From assembly GCF_041381155.1 (NCBI RefSeq), contig NC_091139.1, positions 6,634,383 through 6,698,382 of the forward strand: a DNA stretch of 64,000 nucleotides. Reading direction: 5' to 3'. The translations under genes and the position numbers were made by a program. The DNA comes from Argopecten irradians (Eukaryota > Mollusca > Bivalvia > Pectinida > Pectinidae). The notes beneath the pieces are model-generated. The model saw only the letters and a list, made by a program, of their open reading frames with translations, did not search any database and was not told the origin of the DNA. Below, one piece after another: positions 57,801-64,000 of this stretch (positions within the stretch are counted from its first letter, which is position 1; each line of letters opens with the position of its first letter).

Positions 57801-59613
57801 TTTGTGAAAATAGTCAGATGACCGTTAAGGTCCATGGGCCTCTTGTTCTGGTACTCCACTGTTTAAACTTGATATATGTCCTTTAGTGACTCTGGCTGTT
57901 AAGAGCTAATCAAATGAAACCAAATTTAAAGGCCCATTACCTTTCCGGAGCAAAATATAAAGGTTTCTTAAAAAACATTAATAACATCAGAAAATGCATA
58001 CGGATGACCTAAAATAAGGTAAAAACACCAAACATACGCAAGATTTCCTGCGTAATATATGAAAACAGTGGAGAGTCAATTCGCTGTTTTGCCGTCTGGC
58101 GCAGTGATAGTCAACTACCGCGTGGTATTTAGGACGATGACGGGAAACATAATACGACCTGCGTTATGAAAATAAACATTTTATTTATTTTAATCAAGTA
58201 TTAACAGTAAGTTAACAATTTTTGCGACTACAAAATTATCGATCTTTTTTTTTACATTCCCTTTTTAAAAATTAAAAGCCGTTACAGAAAGGAAGTGTGC
58301 CTTTAAACTCAATATCATCATTTTTATGAAATGATGTACACATTACTTTACAGATAAAACTTTCAAATATGGCACTGTACATATCAAAATAGGTTTATAA
58401 ATAACTACTCAAGTCCTTTAAATTGTACATGTTTAAAATATAGCATAATCATAAATGTGAATTATTTGTAGATGTCTACATATAATGTGAAATATATGTA
58501 GATGGGTATATATAGAAATACACTAAGAACTGTATCTACTGAATTGTATGTTCTATTTTAAAATATATCCCCTCTACACTTACCACAGTGATCAGTCTGG
58601 GCCTGTTGAAGGAGACAGTGTACGGATGCCATTATCTGATATGACGCGGGATGCATATGAAATAGACTCACCACGATTTCCACAGAAGGGCAAAGTTCTC
58701 ATCTTCAACAATATCAACTTCAAAAATGGAATGTCTGATCGCATCGGAAGTGATCAGGATGCTTCAACAATGTACCAGAGATTCTCAGATTTGGGATTTG
58801 AACCTCAATTGTTTAACGACTGTACACATGATGACATGATGGAAAAGCTGAAGAATGGTACAGTATAGTAATCCTTTCATAATTACCAGAAATATGATGT
58901 CATAGACTTGTCTGCCCTTGTTTGACATATTGTTTATGTATACTGTGGTCCAACTTCCTTTCGCAGCTATTAAAGTTCAATATGAAAACAAGTTCACGAC
59001 GATTAATATTCTTGTATTTAGAAACTGAATGGAAAATGCTATTTAGATTCAAACATAACTAATGTACTAAATATTAATTTGTAGGATATTTAAACTTTTG
59101 TAAATTTATTTGGATAATAAAATCTACAGAGGAAAATTGGTTAAGAGTAATTTTCATGAATTCATCTGAAACATCAGGTCTATATATGCAAGACATAATT
59201 TTCGATATAAAGTGCTCTGTATGTTGTATACCAGTAGTTTTTCCTGAATTTGAATTGTTATTCTTTATTTGCATATCACAGAGTTATCTACCCTTGATGT
59301 AAGGCAGTCATTTTTATGCAATTTTTTTTTTAAGAGAAAGCTTCATAAACAATCAATACCTACCCACAAGGGAGATAACTCAGTAATATGCAAAGACGGA
59401 ATACTACAGGTCGCAGCTTTCTTGTTTTCAGCGGCATGTGAAGACCACAGCTTGTTCAGCTGTTTTGCATGTGTCATTTTATCACATGGAGATCAAGATG
59501 GGATATGGGCCACAGACGAGTCACCAGTTCTGAAAACAGAAGATCTAATGGCTACGATGAACTCAAGGAATTGTAAAAGTCTTATTGGAAAACCAAAAAT
59601 CTTTATAATTCAG
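54875..59613 (+). CDS. Caspase B, 5' part (p20 exons); 3' exons not found in window
   Basis: Exons 54875-54899 (MSNKQRAR), 56560-56641, 58589-58857 and 59432-59613 join in phase to 186 residues. The N terminus is a short Gln/Thr/Ser-rich prodomain. The p20 core has [22 protein letters not shown], the catalytic His in ILSHG (about 144) and ends KPKIFIIQ. The last exon ends at the same Q where caspase A's intron splits QACRG, so the catalytic Cys exon should follow, but none is visible in the remaining 4.4 kb. It either lies beyond the window or is lost. Exon phases and positions match caspase A, so the two are an inverted duplicate pair. An optional extra exon is noted at 57366-57416. A retrotransposon fragment and several MITEs lie in the introns. 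Confidence 0.85.
55100..56100 (-). mobile_element. Decayed non-LTR retrotransposon fragment, 3' RT end
   Basis: The minus-strand frame at 55894-55148 ([47 protein letters not shown]) is the C-terminal part of a LINE reverse transcriptase. Upstream to about 56100 the same frame shows [16 protein letters not shown] and FADDCLLY, then TGA where the family would be expected to have a sense codon; TGA is consistent with a CpG transition in CGA. Only the last third is present. It differs in sequence from the element at 40448-41878. It lies in caspase B intron 1. Confidence 0.8.
56177..56288. repeat. Long palindrome, ~55-nt arms
   Basis: CACAGGGCCATGTAGATATA to AGAAATACATATAAATA at the left, answered by TATTTATATGTTTTTCTGGC to CATGGCCCTGTG at the right. 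It is near perfect with almost no loop. It lies in caspase B intron 1, just beyond the retrotransposon fragment. Confidence 0.85.
56828..57850. repeat. Composite dispersed element with ~150-bp internal repeats
   Basis: Begins with the hairpin ACAAGAGATCCTAGAGGGAT and ends with the inverted type AAGGTCCATGGGCCTCTTGT. Between about 56920 and 57250 there are three units with AAGATGGCGGCC, ATCTTGTTG and GAGCCCTAGGGGAA. The plan (ACAAGAGG hairpin plus central repeats with GGCGGCC) parallels the larger array at 8002-10449. Confidence 0.6.
57366..57416 (+). CDS. Possible optional exon of caspase B
   Basis: A 51-bp block between CCCAG and GTAAAC would add 17 residues in frame (Q/G/T/P/S-rich, including [14 protein letters not shown]) between exons 2 and 3. 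The acceptor has a poor pyrimidine tract and the block lies within a dispersed repeat region, so it may be spurious. Confidence 0.25.
57928..58309. repeat. MITE family D, second copy
   Basis: AAAGGCCCATTACCTTTCCG at the left and ACAGAAAGGAAGTGTGCCTT with TAAA at the right; the interior shares ACATTAATAACATCAGAAAA and TTTTTGCGACTACAAAAT with the copy at 44935-45340. It lies about 280 bp before caspase B exon 3. Confidence 0.75.
59277..59388. repeat. MITE family A just upstream of caspase B exon 4
   Basis: AGAGTTATCTACCCTTGATG at the left; CAATACCTACCCACAAGGGA at the right. It ends about 45 bp before the exon 4 acceptor. Confidence 0.7.
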
Positions 59614-62099
59614 GTAATATATATATGGCTCATACAAAAAAAATTTAAGTCGTATTAAAAAATTCATGTGAATTTATATAAATGAGATCATTTTCATATT
59701 AAAAAAAATAATGTGAATTGTGAAATAAATTTCATTAACAAAATAATAACCATCAGCAAACAGTTGCCTTTTTAATTTATAATACTGCACTAAATGCTTT
59801 CCCGTCGGTTTGTTTTATACTTGAAATACTTCACCAGACATATAGACTGACCTTTTCTGCCATCTGTCCTTATAACCATGCCCTTTAAGTCTTTCGTTAA
59901 ACTCCTTGGATGTTTCTATACCTTTGTTATTTTTATATATACATTACAAAGATTCATTGTGATTGAAAGAAAATACAATGGTTCAATAGAACGCATTGGT
60001 CACTTGCTACCTGGTATTTTCGATCTATTAATGCTATCATCTAAGTATAATATCCAAAGGACAATGTCAATATACTGTATAAAAGGTCATAAATATAAAA
60101 AAAATACATGTACTAGTTTTTTTTTTCTTCTAAAATTCATACAAGGTCACATATAAGGACAAATTTGGATTCACTTTGAAATACACACATAAACAGGTTT
60201 TAATATCAGTCCTCTTAGCTATAAATATTGACAGGAAGTTGTTACAAATAGCTTATTTGGAACCCCGTGACTTTGAAATAAGGTCAAATTGCAATTGATT
60301 TCAATTTCGGACGGACATACTTTAAAGCCCCCATTATTTGTATTAAATTTTGCCAGTTCTATTAATGTATAAGATCAATCTGCACTAATGACAAGAGTCG
60401 TCAGTTGAAAAGTATTTGGTTTATTATGTTGATTCATGACAGAACAACTTGTTATTTAGTAAAGTTTATTCAATTAATTATTGTTAAATATCAAATAAAT
60501 CAAGATTTACGCTAAATACAAATGTTAGTTAAATACTAATATTGCATTAATTACTCCATCATATTTGAAAAATATTAACAATGACTTAATATATCAATCT
60601 TAATATTCGTATCGTTTAATATTGTTCAAAATTTCTGCGACCAATTTCGTTATTGTGTCCAAAAATAGAATTGTTCTAATTTTTATCATTTTAACTACCA
60701 TTGTATCCCATGATTTTCCTGTTCATTTTCCGTCAAAAAATATTCAAAAACATCCTAAAACCATGTTATCTTTTTTAAACTTTATTTTAGGTTCATTTCA
60801 AATTTTAATTCCCATCAAAGCTATAATATTGACATACATGGAAGAATTGATTACAAAAAATATTTTTCAACCCGTAAAATATTTTATTTTCATTTTAAAA
60901 TTTTTTTAAAGCGTTTAAAAATTTATTTTAAAAGTTTTTATGTCCCCATAGATAAAATACATATACAACTTGACAGTCAATTTCAATTATGATTGGCTAA
61001 ATTGCTTTGGTAACGTTGATATCATTATGTTTAATATCAAAATCAACACAAAGTCAAATATATGATCGTAACATCTTTTTCATGATAAGAAATATTTTTT
61101 ATACTAAGCGTAATTGAATAATTTGAACAGTGATTTAAATTCATGGCTTATTTGCAATTGTCATGTTCTGCTTGACAAACGTATTTTTGGGATGTAATAT
61201 ATTGAAATTTGACCTCGGGACACATGTAAAAGAATCGTGTCCATTAAACCCATCCCTTAAATATCTGATGTAAACATGGCCTAATAAATGTAAACTATGT
61301 TTCATTTTACGCAATCAGATAAGCTGGTGGAATCTAGAAGGTTTAGTCACTCACTAACGTGAAGTACAAATATAATTAATCATATGGTGGAATTGAGGGA
61401 TAAATATTGACAGTCAAACTTTCATGAAGCCAAGCATTGGTTGATATCAATTCATATTTCGATCGTATCATCTATAACATTTAGCCTAAAAATAACATTT
61501 AATCAGCGTACATAAAACATTTAATTGATTGGCACAACTGACTGCGTTTACCACATGTTAAACGGCCATAAATTGTTATTTCAAACAAACCGATGAAGAT
61601 TTCAAAATATTTTTTCATTGGCCATTTGACTAGGTCACATCTACAAATCAAAAATTTACAAAGGCCTGCAATGATCACTCCCTCAAATAAAGTTTTATAA
61701 CATCTTTACAATCAAAAACATCATATGTAAAAAAAAATTTACTGATTAAGCTATCAACCCATGTTATGTATTAGTTACTCATTCAATAAAATCATATTGT
61801 ACTTCTTTATGAAGCTAAATCGAACATTAACAATAAGCTATGACTATACGTGCACATTACTATCATATAAATGTTTACTTTGTAATCGCAATTTACTGCA
61901 TCATAAGTTATATTAAAATCAACTTCATATCGATAGCTGAAATATAAAAATCAACCTGATATAACAGTTACCGTAATGTTAAGCTACGTGATGTAAACTT
62001 TGACTATAACTGTTACAAACATAACTGTAGTCTAGCACTACGCTTGTACTTACACTGGCCGTTCACTGTTATAAGTCAGAAGTCAAATATTTATATAAT
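59614..62099. other. Very AT-rich DNA, no gene seen
   Basis: Expected to be caspase B intron. I searched for an exon starting with the Ala-Cys-Arg-Gly codons after an AG and found none. Open frames at 59878-60156 and 60622-60909 are low-complexity and unsupported. Confidence 0.5.
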
Positions 62100-63695
62100 A
62101 CCGTATTTCCCGTTGAATAAGGGTTGCGACTTTCCCCCTTAAATTCGGGATCGCTACCTATACACCAGTGAGACTTATCTGTGACGAAAACCAAAATCTG
62201 ACGATGTTTTTTGAATTATTTTCTGATGATCCACACGTGAAAATCGTAAGTTTTACTCGGCGCTTTAGTAAAGTTATACATCATAAAAAAATCGCCGTAA
62301 AAGTTGTTTAAAAGATATAATATGTAATGAAAATATAATAAAGATGACAATAATTACGTACCAAATGCATGTTCAATCGTACAATTGTTTAATTCACGGA
62401 AAATCGGCCAACTGAAGCGTGGTTGTTTACTATCACAACACAATGGCGGACTGAACTCACTATCGATTTTCTGTGGGTTTGTTATCGAGATAATAATATT
62501 TAAACATCAAAAATGATCAAATATCAAATTAAAGGTTTAATATATTATTTAAATATTATGTTTGGACAAGAAATGTTCGCAGAAACCAAGAAAATGGTCT
62601 TCTGAATGACTGCTAACTTGCACACGTCTTACACAGTTATATGTCAACAGGTGTATTTCCCGGAATCCTGTCGTTGTGATATCAATGAAATAATCAGCAA
62701 TCAAGTTATACATGTAAATAACATGTAATATAGAACATAATATCAATTTTATAAGCATCCCACTGTCGTAAAAAACATCTTTTAATCGATCTCTGCAGTC
62801 AAACCCCACGAGGTCATATCCGGAAGTTTACAAAAATAAAAGCTTGGGTATTGCATTATGGATCAGCTTACACTCTAAACAAAGTCGATAATACAGTAAC
62901 TCTTTACACAAAGACATATTTTATACACATGATATATCAAAATAAAGATATAATACACTTCTATGCGAACTGAAGACAGTATCTTAAACCGGCGTATTGA
63001 AATGTTAGCGAGAGTAAGCATGAATTCGAACTTGCAAATGTATGACACATGTGTCTTTCCCAGAATTCTGTCCCCGTGATTTTAATGAAATACTCCAATC
63101 AACTTTATAAACGGAAATAACGTGTAATATTAAATATAATATCGACAATATAGACATCACACAGTCGTATAAAAATCATTTAATCGACCTCTGCAGTGAC
63201 AAACACCACGAGGTCATATCCCGAAGTTTGCAAAAATAAGGCTACGGTAATGCATAATGCGATAGGCCTACGCCTTCACTCTAAACGAAGTCAAATTTAG
63301 GTTACGATGCTAATCTTGATAATACATTAAACTATTACACAACCATATGTTTGATACACAAACTATATCAAAATAGTGATACAATACAATCCTATTCATA
63401 ATGAAGACTGTATTTTAACCGGCTTACTGACATACGAACGAGAGTAAGCGTGGATTCGTACGGCCGCCATGTTTGTTTACACACAAGTAGGCTTACGTAA
63501 TGGCAGAGTAAACAACAAACAGCAACATGATCAAATCCATTTTTACTCAAGATATTCACATCATTGTGAGTGTTATTTGTTATTTATTTCTATTAAATTT
63601 ACAGACAGTTTTAGTTAGTCTAATCAATCGATAATCATTACCGTATACGTACTTCATCAGAGATCGATCATACAAATGTATGTACTCAAACGTGG
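62100..63695. repeat. Dispersed element with ACCGTATTT end and a ~405-bp internal tandem duplication
   Basis: Starts ACCGTATTTCCCGTTGAATA with AGGGTTGCGACTT. Blocks at about 62647-63010 recur at about 63052-63420 (TTAATCGATCTCTGCAG; CATATCCGGAAGTTTACAA; CACCACGAGGTCATATCC). The right part (TACGGCCGCCATGTTTG; TTTACACACAAGTAGGCTTA) matches the copy at 38031-38702. Confidence 0.65.
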
Positions 63696-64000
63696 GTAAC
63701 ATGAATATTGGGGGAAAATAAATTGATGATCCTGTTGATACATAAAACTAGATAAACCAAATCAAAAAAGTATGTGTAGCAAATGTGAAGCATGCGAGAA
63801 CAGGCAATCCCTGACAGTTCTTGACCTCTGTGCAATACACAACGTTACAATACACAGTGTAAAAGTTATCTCCCGTAGTTACGGAGATTGCCGATAGGAT
63901 TACCAAGGTATAGTGTTCCGGTTATATTGAGAAACCTGAGTGATTTTATAATGGAAGGTGTATACACACCTCCATAAAAAATGAAACCAGTCGACACATC
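63696..64000. other. No feature recognised
   Basis: AT-rich DNA to the window end, with no exon, RNA gene or repeat that I can identify. Confidence 0.5.

Overview
The window is animal nuclear DNA, most likely from a bivalve or related lophotrochozoan (inference). The genes are split by many phase-matched GT-AG introns, the encoded proteins are animal families, and the intergenic DNA is AT-rich and full of foldback elements, minisatellites and non-LTR retrotransposon remains. A hairpin repeat beginning ACAAGAGGCCC and a ~155-bp satellite flanked by direct repeats resemble bivalve repeat families. Nothing points to bacteria or phage.

Five genes can be rebuilt exon by exon, each with consistent intron phases. 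(1) 335-4535, minus: a short class IA PI3-kinase regulatory subunit (SH2, inter-SH2 coiled coil, SH2; 384 aa). (2) 13359-23746, minus: ARMC1 (281 aa). (3) 26735-37151, plus: a mitochondrial fission regulator of the MTFR1/MTFR2 family (444 aa with the shortest exon 5). (4) 45469-52521, with a tentative first exon at 54617-54623, minus: an effector-type caspase with its catalytic Cys and His. (5) 54875-59613, plus: a second caspase whose Cys/p10 exons are not found before the window ends. ARMC1 and the MTFR gene are divergent neighbours, as I recall them at human 8q13.1, with a TATA-less promoter between them. The two caspases are also divergent, about 250 bp apart at their proposed start codons, over an interval with a perfect NF-kB-type site and an IRF/ISRE-like element.

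The most unusual signal is a set of minisatellites that appear to have grown out of 5' splice sites. In MTFR introns 3, 4 and 5 and in one ARMC1 intron, the tandem unit contains the last bases of the preceding exon plus its splice donor (units about 62, 40, 27 and 57 bp). The MTFR gene thus carries dozens of decoy donors. In two MTFR arrays read-through stops within one unit. In the third the unit is 27 bp and stop-free, so every donor is in frame and would add nine residues per repeat. A separate 27-bp minisatellite near 39-42 kb also carries GTAAGT in many units and is interrupted by a retrotransposon.

Layout: 0-4.6 kb PI3K subunit; 4.6-13.3 kb repeats, including a 155-bp satellite with 130-bp direct repeats; 13.3-23.8 kb ARMC1; 23.8-26.7 kb divergent promoter; 26.7-37.3 kb MTFR gene; 37.3-45.4 kb repeats and a broken retrotransposon; 45.4-59.6 kb the two caspases with intronic minisatellites and transposon remains; 59.6-64 kb AT-rich DNA and a duplicated dispersed element.
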